Shown: positions 52,531 through 62,468 of the stretch, one piece after another
Position numbering within the stretch: the first letter of the stretch is position 1
Layout of the letters: each line of letters begins with the position of its first letter
From: Anthracocystis setariae
Taxonomy: Eukaryota; Basidiomycota; Ustilaginomycetes; Ustilaginales; Ustilaginaceae
Length of the DNA stretch: 64,000 nt
Direction of reading: 5' to 3'
Assembly: GCA_928724745.1 (NCBI GenBank)
Contig: CAKMXJ010000012.1
Location: forward strand, 186,001 to 250,000
Notes under the pieces: model-generated
The model's input: only the letters and a program-made list of their open reading frames with translations
Databases searched by the model: none
What the model was told of the DNA's origin: nothing
Translations under genes and position numbers: made by a program

Positions 52531-53316
52531 TTAGAGCGAGTTGTTCTGTTTTTTGGCGGTTTCGGTCGCCCAGTAGGATTGACCGCCGATGAGGCCTAGG
52601 ATGCCGACGGCGGCGGCGGAGAGGAGACGACGGTCGGTGCGTTGGACGTGTTCCTTGTGGGTGTACGCGTAGATGCCGACACCACCGAGCAGGGCGACGT
52701 TAACAGCGGCAAGTGCGGGACCCCACTGCTTGGGATCGGACGAGAACGAGTTCCAGAAGCTCTCGAATTCCTTTTCGGCCTGGCCCGCCTTCTTCTTCAA
52801 CTTCTTGGCGCCCTCCTCGCCCTTCTTCCTCAGCACCTCGGCGTCCTTGCTCAGCTCCTTCTTGCCCTTGTCGAGGTACTCGCCTGCCTTCTTGCTGGCC
52901 TTGTCCGCCTCGGCGCGTACGTCCTTGCCCAGCTTTTGGGCCTCGGCTTTGGCATCCTTGCCGAGCTTCTCGGCGTCGTCCGCCACCTGCTTGCCCTTCT
53001 TCTGAGCATCGTCGGCGGCCTTGTTGGCCGTGTTTTTGGCCGAGTTGGCGGTTTTCTTGGCATCGTCTTCGAGCTGCTTTCGCTGCTCACGCGCCTTGGC
53101 GACGGCTTCTTCGTAGGCTTCTTGCGACTGCGTCTTGAGGTGCTCGAGATCGGTGTCGGAGGGGACGACGTTGATCTTGCCCGAGTCGACGTCGAGTGCG
53201 TTCGGGTTGACATTGGTGTGCGAAGGGTTGTGGCCTTCCAGGTAGCCCGGGTCGGGCTTGGGCTGTTGCGAAGGCGGAGGAGCGTTCTCCGCAGCGATAT
53301 CAGCGTACGACGACAT
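52531..53316 (-). CDS. OM14-like mitochondrial outer-membrane protein (probable)
   Basis: 261 residues from ATG 53316 (MSSYADIAAENAPPPSQQ). The upstream extension of the frame has no ATG. Residues about 65-190 are a long Lys/Ala/Glu/Asp-rich amphipathic coiled region with LEA-like 11-mer repeats (KKGKQVADDAEKLGKDAKAE). The C-terminal 70 residues hold two or three hydrophobic segments (WGPALAAVNVALLGGVGIYAY and LLSAAAVGILGLIGGQSYWA) joined by a basic loop with DRR. This layout resembles the fungal OM14 C-terminal domain, an outer-membrane protein that in yeast acts as a receptor for ribosome/NAC. The match is by pattern only, so the function is tentative. Confidence 0.6.
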   Translation of the reverse strand: MSSYADIAAENAPPPSQQPKPDPGYLEGHNPSHTNVNPNALDVDSGKINVVPSDTDLEHLKTQSQEAYEEAVAKAREQRKQLEDDAKKTANSAKNTANKAADDAQKKGKQVADDAEKLGKDAKAEAQKLGKDVRAEADKASKKAGEYLDKGKKELSKDAEVLRKKGEEGAKKLKKKAGQAEKEFESFWNSFSSDPKQWGPALAAVNVALLGGVGIYAYTHKEHVQRTDRRLLSAAAVGILGLIGGQSYWATETAKKQNNSL

Positions 53317-54170
53317 GGTTGGCGATGATGTAGTGGCTAGGTATGGAGCAAAATACGATGGAACAGAAAAGAATGCTAGAGTGAATGGATGGAAGGAAAG
53401 GTGGAAGAAGTGCAACTTGGATGTGGATGGAAGATAAGGGTAGACAGAGCTGTGGAAGGGGGGGGGGGGCGACGGATGACGATATCAGAGACAAGGCACA
53501 GCCCGTCGACAGTCATGGAAAGCATCCATCCAGCCCAGGGTCATTCATTTTCCACTGACAGGTTCGCTCCACCGAAAGAGCCCAAAAGCACAAACCACAT
53601 TACTGTATTATTGAATACAGCAACGACACTTTCTCTGTTGTGTCACTCTCGGAATGCGCAGCAGAAGCAGCCAACAGCGAACAGCCAACAGTCAACAGCA
53701 GCACAAGTGCGTCATTTGGCGCCTTGGGAATGCTCAACTCTTGGCCGCTCCATCGCCCATTTTTTTTTTCGGCGTTGCCGAAATTGCCAAATTTAGACAA
53801 AATGGGCCTTCAGAATGTGCTCGGCTCTTTCATCGGGCGGGCTGATACTGTATCGTACATCCATCGGGTTGAGTTGCGAGACGGTCGGCGATCGAGACCC
53901 TGAGCGTTAGAAGACTTTGGCAGCGTCGGCGGCTCAGTCGTGGATTCTGTCATCCTTTCACTTCCTACGTCGGTCGCATGCACATCTCTACCACAGCATC
54001 GAGTCAGACGCTCGCCATCTCGAGCTGCATCAACACAGGGGACACAAGCGGCTTTCTTCCCCTTACACCTGCACCCATGCACGCATAACCCGCTTCATAA
54101 AGGGTGAGCACATAGCCTCGTCATTCGTCACCGTCTAGCGAGAAGTCGACGCTCACGACAAACCATCATC
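53317..54170. promoter_or_regulatory. divergent promoter region OM14-like / SNU66
   Basis: 854 bp between divergent starts, with a G12 run near 53459 and a T10 run near 53760. No gene is seen. Confidence 0.45.
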
Positions 54171-56708
54171 ATGTCCGAGTTCCAAAAGGAAGAGCTCTCG
54201 CTCGAAGAGACCAACAAGCTTCGTATCTCGCTCGGTCTCAAACCGCTTGTCGCGGATGATGAGCCTGCTCCATCCAAACCAGCCGGCTCGAATGCCGATG
54301 CTCCTCCACCCAAGCTAGAGGGCGATGCGCTCGCCGCCAAAAACTTCCAGGACAAGCAAGAGGCGGAGCGCAGACAACGCCAAGACGTCGAGCTCAAACA
54401 ACGGCTAGCCAAAGCACAGGCGAAACGCGATGCTGCACGTCGACTCAAAGGCCCTACGCTAGCCGACCTGGATCCTGCCGAGGCTTCCACCTCGGCCTCG
54501 ACCAGCAAAGATACACTGCAGTGGCTGAAAGAGTCCAAGAAGCGCGCCAAGGAGCATGCTGCGCGTCGGGCCAAGGAGCTCGAAGAGCAGGAGGCGCGCG
54601 AACAAGCCGAGTATCGCGACTCGGATCTGGCCGGGCTCCGTGTGGTTCACAACGCAGATGAGTTCGGCGAGGGGGAGCAACGCATCCTTACGCTTCGAGA
54701 TGCGGATGTGCTGGATCAGGCCGACGACGAGCTCATGGATGCTGCGCTCGACCAGGCAGAACGCGACAAGAAGAACATCGAGCGCAAGAAGGGTGCCAAG
54801 GAGTATAACGGGTTGGACGACGACGACGACGAAGTGCTCACCGGTCGAAAACGCGGGGTTCTGTCCAAGTACGATGCAGACTTGTCTGACGCCGACCTTG
54901 TCTCTGGAGATGACGCTGGCTTCCGGCTCGGTGCAAGCGTCTCGGCAGCGGATCGCCGAGCAAAACTGCGAGCCGAAGCCGAACAAGAGGCTAGGCTCGC
55001 CAACAAGCAGCTTCTGTCACTCGACTATGCTAAAAATCAACAGGTGTCCGATTACCTGGAGGAGGGCGACATCGGGTTCAAGAAATCCAAGTCCAAGAAG
55101 CGAAAGAAGTCGACCAAGGTCAAGATCAGCTTGGAGGATGACGAGGAACCCACAGCTGCTGAACCGTCTATAGCGCCCGAGACCCAGCTGGAAGATGTGG
55201 AGATGGAGGACACAAAGATCGTCACCAAACCCTTACGGCGAGCACAGACGGACAACTTTGTCGACGATGACGAGCTGCAATCCTCGCTAGCCAAGGCGAG
55301 GCGACTCAAGGCGAAGAAGATGTTGAACAAGATGACGCCCGAGATGATTGCCAAGAACCTGGCCGCGCAGAAGGCAGCGGAAGAGGCGGTGCGAGGTGCG
55401 AACGGTGGCAATGGGACTAGTACGCCTTGGTTTCACAGTGGTATGGCGTCTGCCAATGGGACGAATGGGGGTTCGGGTGGTGGAGAAGCGGGGTTGACAT
55501 TCGACGAGACGAGCGAGTTTGTTCGCACCATCCGAGAGCGGCCGTTGGAGTCCGAGGCTCGAACGAGAGCTAGGACGGTCAAGCGGGAGTCCTTGACGCC
55601 TGCGCTCGAGGAAGACGTTCAGGTCAAACGGGAAGCGTCGTCGGCAGATGGGTGCATGCAGGAACTCGAAGCCGTCGCTGGCGAGATGCAAGATGGAGAT
55701 GGATCGCTTGGCACCAGTGTCAAAGAGGAACCGGAAGAAGGCGAAACGTTCGCTACGGTTGAGATGGACGAACCTGTTCCAGACGAAGCCGAGCCGGTGA
55801 TTGGACGTGGCATGGCGAGTACGCTCTCGTTCCTGCGCCAACAGGGCATGCTTCCTTCGAACCGAGACGCATCGCTGCACGAACGTGAGGAGCAGCAACG
55901 CAAATACGACGCATGGCTCGCTTCGCGTCGGTTGGAAGAGCAGCAGCGCTCAGCCGAGCGTGCGGCGTCGAAAGCGTCCGGAACGACGATCGATCAAACG
56001 TCGCGCGAAGCTGCCAACCGCCATCGCGAAATGGAAGAAGCCCGATTGGCGCAAGAACGGTTCAAGGAGTATAAGCCGGATGTGGAGATCAAGTACCACG
56101 ACGAGTTCGGACGCGATCTGAGCCAGAAGGAGGCGTGGAAGCATCTGTCGCACGTGTTCCATGGCAAGATGCCGGGGATCAAGAAGATGGAGAAGCGGCT
56201 GAAGAGGATCGAGGAGGAGAGGAAGAGGGAGAGGATGGCGGCGGGGGAGACGCCGACGGGGATGATGGGTGCGTTCCAGAAGAGGGGGGAGAGGACGGGA
56301 AAGGCTCATATGGTGTTGAGTGTGGGGAATAGGGCGAGTGCGCCGCAGGAGAATGATTTGTTGGATGGCAAGGGTTTAGGTGCGGCGGCGATTCAGCTCA
56401 ACAAGGTGGGAAGGAGGAAGGGGGAGGTAGAGGCAGAGGTGAAGAAGAGTGCGGTGATGGAGGTGGATGGGGGTGGGACGACGACAAGCAGGTCTGGTGG
56501 TGGAGGGTGGGCGAGGATCGGCAGTGCGACTCCAGGGCCTTCGACGAATGCAGCTACATCGGTGGTGGGAGGTGGCGGGTTTAAGCCGATCAATTCCACA
56601 TCGCAGAGTGGTGCGAGTTCCGAGCGAGGGACACCGGGGCCAGCGTCATCGGGGACGGGGTTCCGTCTGGCGTTTGGTGGCGTCAAGCGCAAAGCGGAAG
56701 ATCAATGA
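54171..56708 (+). CDS. SNU66: U4/U6.U5 tri-snRNP protein Snu66/SART1
   Basis: 845 residues, one exon, start MSEFQKEELSLEETNKLRISLGLKPL, the SART1-type N-terminus. Long charged helical regions follow (KDKQEAERRQRQ, KESKKRAKEHAARRAKELEEQ). The block GLRVVHNADEFGEGEQRILTLRDADVLD is a conserved SART1 signature. The acidic/basic middle is disordered. The C-terminal part has EYKPDVEIKYHDEFGRDLSQKEAWKHLSHVFHGKMPG, then a short TPTGMMGAFQKRGERTGKAHMVLS, which matches the family end. Snu66/SART1 joins the tri-snRNP and is needed for spliceosome activation. The last ~90 residues are Gly/Ser-rich. The 3' end converges on the cystinosin gene with 25 bp between stop codons. Confidence 0.94.
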   Translation: MSEFQKEELSLEETNKLRISLGLKPLVADDEPAPSKPAGSNADAPPPKLEGDALAAKNFQDKQEAERRQRQDVELKQRLAKAQAKRDAARRLKGPTLADLDPAEASTSASTSKDTLQWLKESKKRAKEHAARRAKELEEQEAREQAEYRDSDLAGLRVVHNADEFGEGEQRILTLRDADVLDQADDELMDAALDQAERDKKNIERKKGAKEYNGLDDDDDEVLTGRKRGVLSKYDADLSDADLVSGDDAGFRLGASVSAADRRAKLRAEAEQEARLANKQLLSLDYAKNQQVSDYLEEGDIGFKKSKSKKRKKSTKVKISLEDDEEPTAAEPSIAPETQLEDVEMEDTKIVTKPLRRAQTDNFVDDDELQSSLAKARRLKAKKMLNKMTPEMIAKNLAAQKAAEEAVRGANGGNGTSTPWFHSGMASANGTNGGSGGGEAGLTFDETSEFVRTIRERPLESEARTRARTVKRESLTPALEEDVQVKREASSADGCMQELEAVAGEMQDGDGSLGTSVKEEPEEGETFATVEMDEPVPDEAEPVIGRGMASTLSFLRQQGMLPSNRDASLHEREEQQRKYDAWLASRRLEEQQRSAERAASKASGTTIDQTSREAANRHREMEEARLAQERFKEYKPDVEIKYHDEFGRDLSQKEAWKHLSHVFHGKMPGIKKMEKRLKRIEEERKRERMAAGETPTGMMGAFQKRGERTGKAHMVLSVGNRASAPQENDLLDGKGLGAAAIQLNKVGRRKGEVEAEVKKSAVMEVDGGGTTTSRSGGGGWARIGSATPGPSTNAATSVVGGGGFKPINSTSQSGASSERGTPGPASSGTGFRLAFGGVKRKAEDQ

Positions 56709-56733
56709 TATTTCCTATAACGCAGTGCAGAAT

Positions 56734-57648
56734 CTATCCAAGTAATCTAGACTGCTCCGTCTGTGGATCCTCTTGGTTGTTGGCGGGGGAGGGGGAGGGG
56801 GAGGGGGAGGGGGAGGAGTTGACTGCGCCGTAGTTGCTGTTCTCTTGCGCTTGTTGGGTGCTTGGTTCAACTGCGCCGTACACGACGTAGTGTTGCCAGA
56901 TGAGCACGGCGTCGAAGGCGATACTGAGCAGACTCAAGCCTAGCTTGCCCCAATCGCCAAACACGCCCTGCCAGTCTCGCTGGATGCCAACCGCATCGAG
57001 AATGAGCTGTGCCAGCGAGAGGATGCCACCTGTAAGATCGAGGAGGATGTTATCGATCGAGAATCCGAGTGTGCTTTTCCTCTTAGCATTGAGATGAATC
57101 TGTGGGATGTACTTTGTCAGTGTCACGGCGAGCTTGACGGTTGAGGTGAAATTCACCACATCTAGCCAGGATACAAGCGCGTTCGAGATCCATTTGGCGC
57201 CGACGAGGAAGACGGTGAGCGTGAGGGTTAGGGTGAGTGCGAGTCGGACTGGACGGGAGAGGTGTTGTGAGGGTTTACGAAAGATGGCGTATTGTGTGAG
57301 GGTGATGAGGGCAAGCAGGGTGGCGTGGATGGAGAAGATCCAGTCGTTGAATTGGACCACATTGTCATGGCCTCCATGTCGCTTTCGATACGCGCGACGG
57401 ACGGGTTCGTAGAATAGCAGCAGTGAGTTGTAGACAAGGTAAGACGTGTGGCCAAGGGAGTTGAGTGCAACAAAGTCGCAGGAAAGTCCGACGGTGGAAC
57501 GGTGGAGTTGATTGTGGATCACTTGCGGATAGAACGAGGCTGACCAGGCCAGAGTGTAGGTCCAGCCCAAAAACGTGGATAGCCAGCCGAGGAGAGAGTG
57601 GTGATCAGTCAATGTAAGGCCCGCAACAGTGATCGGGATGGCAGGCAT
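56734..57648 (-). CDS. cystinosin-type lysosomal/vacuolar cystine transporter (PQ-loop)
   Basis: 304 residues from ATG 57648 (MPAIPITVAGLTL); upstream only TTG is in frame. Seven predicted TM helices and two PQ-loops: SFYPQVIHNQLHRSTVGLSCDFVALN near residue 40 and KYIPQIHLNAKRKSTLGFSIDNILLDLTGG near residue 190. The second is the most conserved cystinosin block. Cystinosin (yeast Ers1) exports cystine from the lysosome or vacuole by proton symport. The C-terminal tail is Ser/Pro-rich, its SPSPSPSP run coded by a GGGGGA minisatellite at 56784-56815, and ends in SRLLG. Overlapping 3' UTRs with SNU66 are almost certain. Confidence 0.92.
   Translation of the reverse strand: MPAIPITVAGLTLTDHHSLLGWLSTFLGWTYTLAWSASFYPQVIHNQLHRSTVGLSCDFVALNSLGHTSYLVYNSLLLFYEPVRRAYRKRHGGHDNVVQFNDWIFSIHATLLALITLTQYAIFRKPSQHLSRPVRLALTLTLTLTVFLVGAKWISNALVSWLDVVNFTSTVKLAVTLTKYIPQIHLNAKRKSTLGFSIDNILLDLTGGILSLAQLILDAVGIQRDWQGVFGDWGKLGLSLLSIAFDAVLIWQHYVVYGAVEPSTQQAQENSNYGAVNSSPSPSPSPSPANNQEDPQTEQSRLLG
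56784..56815. repeat. (GGGGGA)n minisatellite in cystinosin C-terminal codons
   Basis: Five GGGGGA units on the plus strand encode alternating Ser-Pro in the minus-strand gene. Confidence 0.85.
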
Positions 57649-58183
57649 CTTGATTCGCAAACCCCCTACCGTCTATACAGGGAAAGGTACGGATAGGATG
57701 ATGGAGAGAGAAGAATAAGCGCAAGGCAGTGTACCAATTGCTTATGTACTTTATGGATGTGGAGTAAAGCCGCGACAGAGAGAGAGAGAGAAAGAAAGAG
57801 CATCGGCAACTGAACTTTTTTCCAGTTGATGAGCCAAATGCATCCGTCAAGCACACGTCGGAAGAAATTCTCACTTTTTCATAGCCGGATAACGCCCATA
57901 CACCAAGGCATCAATCTTGCTTGGCCATGAGCTCGAAAGCCGCTCTTGTCAGTACGAAAACCTACACCGACACCGATAGAATACCGAATTGCAAGCTGCA
58001 CAGTCGAAAGCGATGCAGAATTGCTGTGATGAATGTTGAAAACGGAGTGGTAAAAGTACAATGAGAAAGATTGGAGCCCAAGCTGTGCAGCCTTGCTTTG
58101 CTTTGCTTTGCTTGCTTGTTTGAGTTGTTGGTGAGAGTGTCTCTAGTCCTGGCTGCATATGATTTGGCCAAATCGACGACGTA
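57649..58183. other. intergenic region between NIP7 3' end and cystinosin start
   Basis: 535 bp between two genes on the same strand. It contains a (GA)n run near 57776-57800 and TTTGC repeats near 58096-58115. No gene is seen. Confidence 0.5.
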
Positions 58184-58726
58184 TCAGAAGAGCGTATCCT
58201 CATCTCTCAAATACTCTCCCACATCCGCCTGATGGAAAACAATGATGCTGGTCGGATCCTGCTTCCTCGTATCCACCGTACTCCTCGCGGTCACGCCAAA
58301 TCCCAAGGGCGTATTGCTCATACTCAGCACCACGACACCTGCATGCTCGGGCGTATCGTCGGTGATCCTACCCAAATGCGCCTTGACCACATGGTTGCCA
58401 TACAAAAACGGCAGCTCGCCATTCGGCTTGATCCACACCTTGTACTTTGCATACTGCGCCACGTAGTCGAGCGCTGTGATGTGCAGACGGAACTTGCCGG
58501 TTTTGGAAAACTTGCCAAAGCACGTGCCGAGCGACATGAGGTTGGGGCGTGCAATCGAGATGGCGAGACGCATGGATGATTCCGAGACGTAGTAGACACG
58601 ATCGCGGTGGAGACGCAAGACGTGTGGATCGTCGGGTCGGTCGATGAGGTTGACGAGGTTCTTGCCAATGTAATTGGCGAGCTTCTCGAACAAAGTCTTG
58701 GTCTCGTCTTCGGTGAGCGGACGCAT
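58184..58726 (-). CDS. NIP7: 60S ribosome biogenesis factor Nip7
   Basis: 180 residues, the exact family length, from ATG 58726 ([21 protein letters not shown]). The N-terminal domain contains [56 protein letters not shown]. The C-terminal PUA domain has [49 protein letters not shown]. Nip7 is a nucleolar and cytoplasmic RNA-binding protein needed for 27S pre-rRNA processing and 60S assembly. No introns. It is divergently paired with UTP14, another ribosome-biogenesis gene. Confidence 0.97.
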   Translation of the reverse strand: MRPLTEDETKTLFEKLANYIGKNLVNLIDRPDDPHVLRLHRDRVYYVSESSMRLAISIARPNLMSLGTCFGKFSKTGKFRLHITALDYVAQYAKYKVWIKPNGELPFLYGNHVVKAHLGRITDDTPEHAGVVVLSMSNTPLGFGVTARSTVDTRKQDPTSIIVFHQADVGEYLRDEDTLF

Positions 58727-59300
58727 GGTGGTGGTATTGGATCGTGCAAGGATGAGATCGAGTCCAAATGCGGTTCGAGTCAAACAAACGACGCCAAGAA
58801 GGAGAGCTGCGTCCGACCGTGAGTTTCGTGGAGGGTTGGATATGAATGACCGATTCCAAGCGATGTGAGATAGCAGCAGCGAGATGGTGGTGAGCAGAGA
58901 GTGTCCAAAGGTTGACAGCGACAGCGATAGCGACAAATGACAGAGTGAGTACAGTAAACTCTGACTGAGCGGCAACAGCGTTAAAAGCTCATTATTTGGT
59001 CTTTGAATTTCTCAAATCAAAAAAAAAAAAAAAGTTTGGACTCCACATCTGCCAAAAAAAAAGGAAAAAAAGAAAAAGAAAAAGAATCCAATACAAATCG
59101 GATGGTCTGGCAGGACCCTTTGACTACAAACGTTGTATTGGGCATTTTGGGTTCTGCTTTGAAAAGTGTGCGTCTGTCAACGACAAAATTTCACTGCTTT
59201 CAGACGGCACTGTGACTCTGTGGCAAGTCAACCTTCTCGCTCTTACTACTCACCACTCCCTCTCTCACCACACACACACACATCCACACATTACACCAAC
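58727..59300. promoter_or_regulatory. shared divergent promoter region NIP7 / UTP14
   Basis: 574 bp between the two start codons. It contains A-rich tracts at 59019-59033 and 59056-59082, poly(dA:dT) elements that commonly exclude nucleosomes at fungal ribosome-biogenesis promoters (inference), and a CA-rich leader just before the UTP14 ATG. Confidence 0.55.
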
Positions 59301-62300
59301 ATGGCGAGACAAGGTCGTGCCTCCAACCCATCCGATAGCGGTACGGGTGGTCGCAGTGCATCTCGTCGAGGCGCCAACAACTCCTCTGCCTCGGCTCCTT
59401 TCTCATCTTCCTCCTACTCTGGTGGCAACTCCAACAAGCAACGTCGTCCACGTCCTGCATCCAATGGTCCCAAAGGAATCCATGACGTGTATGACTTTGC
59501 TCACGCTTCCATAGCCGCTTCCTCCAAACACGGTAGGGGCGCACGTAGAGCACTCGCAGGAATCGACTCGGTCGACTACGCCCATCTCCCCTCCAAAGCC
59601 AAGGGCAAACAGCCCAGACCAACGAGAGGCGACGATCACGACGATGAAGACGAGCAAGATTCAGATGACAGCGACCACGCGCCTATCGGGCCCAAGGTGT
59701 TTGACTCGGAAGACGACTTGAACCACAGCATCGAGGGAACCGATGAAGAGCTCGATTCAGATGAGGCGTTCGGTCAAAGTGACGACGAAAAGTTCGACGG
59801 TTGGACTTTTGGCAAGGGCAAAAAGCAGAAATTTACCAAGGCCGATTCAGATGATCAAGACCAAGATGACCAGGACGATAACGATGACGATGACGATCAA
59901 GGGATGGTGGATCTTTCGCGAATGCTGGATTCTGCTGCCTCCTCCTCCTCCTCCTCCTCCTCCGAACCGCACTCGGATGATGAGCACCAAGACTCTGACG
60001 AGGACGCCGAAAACGACCAGAGCAGCTCCAAGCTTGCCCGTCACATCGAATCGTTTGCGGCTGGATCCAAGCGTCCCACCGCCGCATCAGCGTCCGTTGG
60101 CTCTGACAACGACGAACCCTCCTCGAAGCGCACCCGTCGCGTCCTCTCCGAACGCACCGAAGCGGTTCCCGAAACCGAGTTCGCCGCTTCCACCTCGTCC
60201 GCGCTTCGTCTCGAGGACTTCATGTCGCCGCTCTCGTCCAACATCGACTTTGCCGACGTGCGCAAATCCACCAAGCTGCTCGCCAACCCTTCGCGCTCCT
60301 CCACCTCTGCGCCCGTCGCCTCGAAAAGGGGTGGCGGTGCACTCTCCGCCCCGCTCCCCACCGTGATCCAAGAGCGTCTCGACCGCCAAGGTGCCTACTC
60401 CACCACGCGCGACGAAGTCCAAGGCTGGCAACCCACCATCAACCGTCTGCGCTCTGCCGAACACCTCTCGTTCCCACTGCAACCCGCCTCGAAAACCGCC
60501 GCGTCGACCTCGGGCCTCGTCGCCACATTCGTGCCCGACAACGCTATGGAATCCTCCATCGCGGCCATGCTCACCGAAGGCGGTCTGACCGAAGCCCAAC
60601 TCACGCAACAGGAGGATCTGGCGATGAACAAGCTCGATCCGGCCGAAGCGCGCGCACGGCGCGACGAGCTGCGCAGGATGCGAATGCTCCTGTTCCGCGC
60701 CGAGCAGAAGGCCAAGCGTGTCAGCAAGATCAAGAGCAAGGCGTATCGCAAGATCGCCCGCCGCGATAAGGAGAAGCTCAAGGCGCACGCGGCCGAGCTC
60801 GATTCCGACGTCGAGCAGGACGGCAGCGGTGGAGAGGCCGAGATGCAGCAACGGCTTAAAGCCGAACGCGACCGTGCCAGGGAACGTGCGACGTTGAAGC
60901 ATAGGAATACGTCCAAGTGGGCCAAGAATATTCTCGCCTCGCGACACGGCGATCATACGCATGAGGCGAGGTTGGAGGTCGAGGCTCAACTTCGTCGCGG
61001 GGCTGAGTTGCGCGCCAAGATCGACGCAGCCGAGGTAGGATCGGATGTGTCTTCGGATGAGCACTCGGAAGCGGAGGAGGGGGAGGATGTGGCGAGGGAT
61101 GCATTTGACGAGCTCGAGGCGCTGGAGCGCAGGGAGGAGGCAAAACGAAAGAAGGACGAGCAAGAGTTCGAACGTGTTGGCGGGAACAAGGGGGTGTACA
61201 GTATGAAGTTTATGAAGGATGCGCGCGAGAGGCAGTATGCTGCCATTCGGGGTGAGGTGGATGATTTCGTCACGCAGATGCACGATTTGGGTGCGCAGCA
61301 ACAGGAGGCGGTTAGTGATGACGAGGCGGAGGTGCTTGTTGTGCGCAAGGGGGCGGCAGCACACCAGGGGGTAGAGACGGGAAGCTCGATGTACGTTCAA
61401 GGGAACAAGGGGAGGGCTATGTACGGCGCTACCGCTGGTGCTACTCCTGCAAAGAGCAAGGCTGTGGACAGCGAGGATGCCTCCGCCACATTGAAATCGC
61501 AACGCGCTTCCGCCATCGCTGGGGGTGAGGAAGAGGGTGAGGGTGTCGAGGTGGGAGGCGAGGCAACGATCATCAAGACGACGCCCAAAGTGAAAAAGTC
61601 GGCCTTGTCCAAATCCACCCGTCCACCTGTTGCGGACAAAGCCGCCGCCGCCGCCAACGACGACAACGACGATGACGACGAGTCCAATCCTTGGTTGCAA
61701 GTGTCGTCGACGGGACAAACGTCGCGCATCTCACGCAAGAACAACCTCTCCTCGCTATCGACCTCGTCTTCCTCGGCGGCCGCCGCGGCGGCATCCAAGT
61801 CGGCACTTAAAGCGACGAAATCGTCTTCGAAATCCGCCACCTCGCTCGCCGCCCGACGCGATGATGAACGCGTTGATCTCGACCTCGATACGCACCTCCT
61901 GCACAACGACTCGGATTCGGATTCGGATTCGGATTCGGATGTGCAACCCGCTGTGGTTTCCTCCACCTCCACCTCTACGCGCGCCAAACCGCGGGCGGGA
62001 GTGGGGATGACGGCGCTGCAACAACGCGAGCTAGTCTCGGCGGCGTTCGCAGGTGATGACGTGGTCTCGTCGTTTGTCGCTGAAAAGGCCGGCGTTATCG
62101 AAGCGGATGAAGCGAAAGTTGTCGACACGCGTCTCCCCGGTTGGGGCTCCTGGACGGGAAAAGGCATCAAACAACCACCGCCGACTTGCTCTAGGTATCT
62201 TGAACGAACCCACGGCGTGGATAAGCAGAAACGCAAGGACGCCAATCTGACCAACGTGATCATCTCGGAAAAACGCGACAAGAAGTTGGATAAATTCCAA

Positions 62301-62468
62301 CTCACTTCGCTTCCGCATCCTTACACGAGTATGCAACAGTATCATGCCTCACTCAAGCAGCCGTTGGGGAAGGAGTGGAATACGCGTATCGAGACGCAGA
62401 GATTGAACATGCCACGGGTTATCAAGAAGCCTGGTAAAATCATCACTCCCGTCGTCAGGAAGTTCTGA
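59301..62468 (+). CDS. UTP14: U3 snoRNP / SSU processome protein Utp14
   Basis: 1055 residues, one exon. I chose ATG 59301 (CCAACATGG); the longer open frame upstream translates the leader. N-terminal Ser-rich tail, then KGIHDVYDFAHASIAASSK and an acidic region with poly-Ser and poly-Asp/Glu. Utp14 core: LPTVIQERLDRQGAYSTTRDEVQGWQPTINRLRSAEHLSFPL, KLDPAEARARRDELRRMRMLLFRAEQKAKRVSKIKSKAYRKI, RNTSKWAKNILASRHGDHTHEARLEVEAQLRRGAELRAKI and KFMKDARERQ. The C-terminus has LPGWGSWTGKGIKQ, NVIISEKRDKKLDKFQLTSLPHPYTSMQQYHASLKQPLGKEWNT and ends VIKKPGKIITPVVRKF. Utp14 activates the helicase Dhr1 during U3 release in 18S rRNA maturation. A GATTCG repeat at about 61913-61940 codes a DSDSDS run. Confidence 0.97.
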   Translation: MARQGRASNPSDSGTGGRSASRRGANNSSASAPFSSSSYSGGNSNKQRRPRPASNGPKGIHDVYDFAHASIAASSKHGRGARRALAGIDSVDYAHLPSKAKGKQPRPTRGDDHDDEDEQDSDDSDHAPIGPKVFDSEDDLNHSIEGTDEELDSDEAFGQSDDEKFDGWTFGKGKKQKFTKADSDDQDQDDQDDNDDDDDQGMVDLSRMLDSAASSSSSSSSEPHSDDEHQDSDEDAENDQSSSKLARHIESFAAGSKRPTAASASVGSDNDEPSSKRTRRVLSERTEAVPETEFAASTSSALRLEDFMSPLSSNIDFADVRKSTKLLANPSRSSTSAPVASKRGGGALSAPLPTVIQERLDRQGAYSTTRDEVQGWQPTINRLRSAEHLSFPLQPASKTAASTSGLVATFVPDNAMESSIAAMLTEGGLTEAQLTQQEDLAMNKLDPAEARARRDELRRMRMLLFRAEQKAKRVSKIKSKAYRKIARRDKEKLKAHAAELDSDVEQDGSGGEAEMQQRLKAERDRARERATLKHRNTSKWAKNILASRHGDHTHEARLEVEAQLRRGAELRAKIDAAEVGSDVSSDEHSEAEEGEDVARDAFDELEALERREEAKRKKDEQEFERVGGNKGVYSMKFMKDARERQYAAIRGEVDDFVTQMHDLGAQQQEAVSDDEAEVLVVRKGAAAHQGVETGSSMYVQGNKGRAMYGATAGATPAKSKAVDSEDASATLKSQRASAIAGGEEEGEGVEVGGEATIIKTTPKVKKSALSKSTRPPVADKAAAAANDDNDDDDESNPWLQVSSTGQTSRISRKNNLSSLSTSSSSAAAAAASKSALKATKSSSKSATSLAARRDDERVDLDLDTHLLHNDSDSDSDSDSDVQPAVVSSTSTSTRAKPRAGVGMTALQQRELVSAAFAGDDVVSSFVAEKAGVIEADEAKVVDTRLPGWGSWTGKGIKQPPPTCSRYLERTHGVDKQKRKDANLTNVIISEKRDKKLDKFQLTSLPHPYTSMQQYHASLKQPLGKEWNTRIETQRLNMPRVIKKPGKIITPVVRKF

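Noticed and set aside
53317..53415. 33-residue N-terminal extension of the OM14-like protein
   Set aside because: The extended frame starts with TTG; the ATG at 53316 gives a normal cytosolic N-terminus.
60087..61718. 543-codon open frame antisense to UTP14
   Set aside because: Composition shadow of a long GC-rich gene; no family match.
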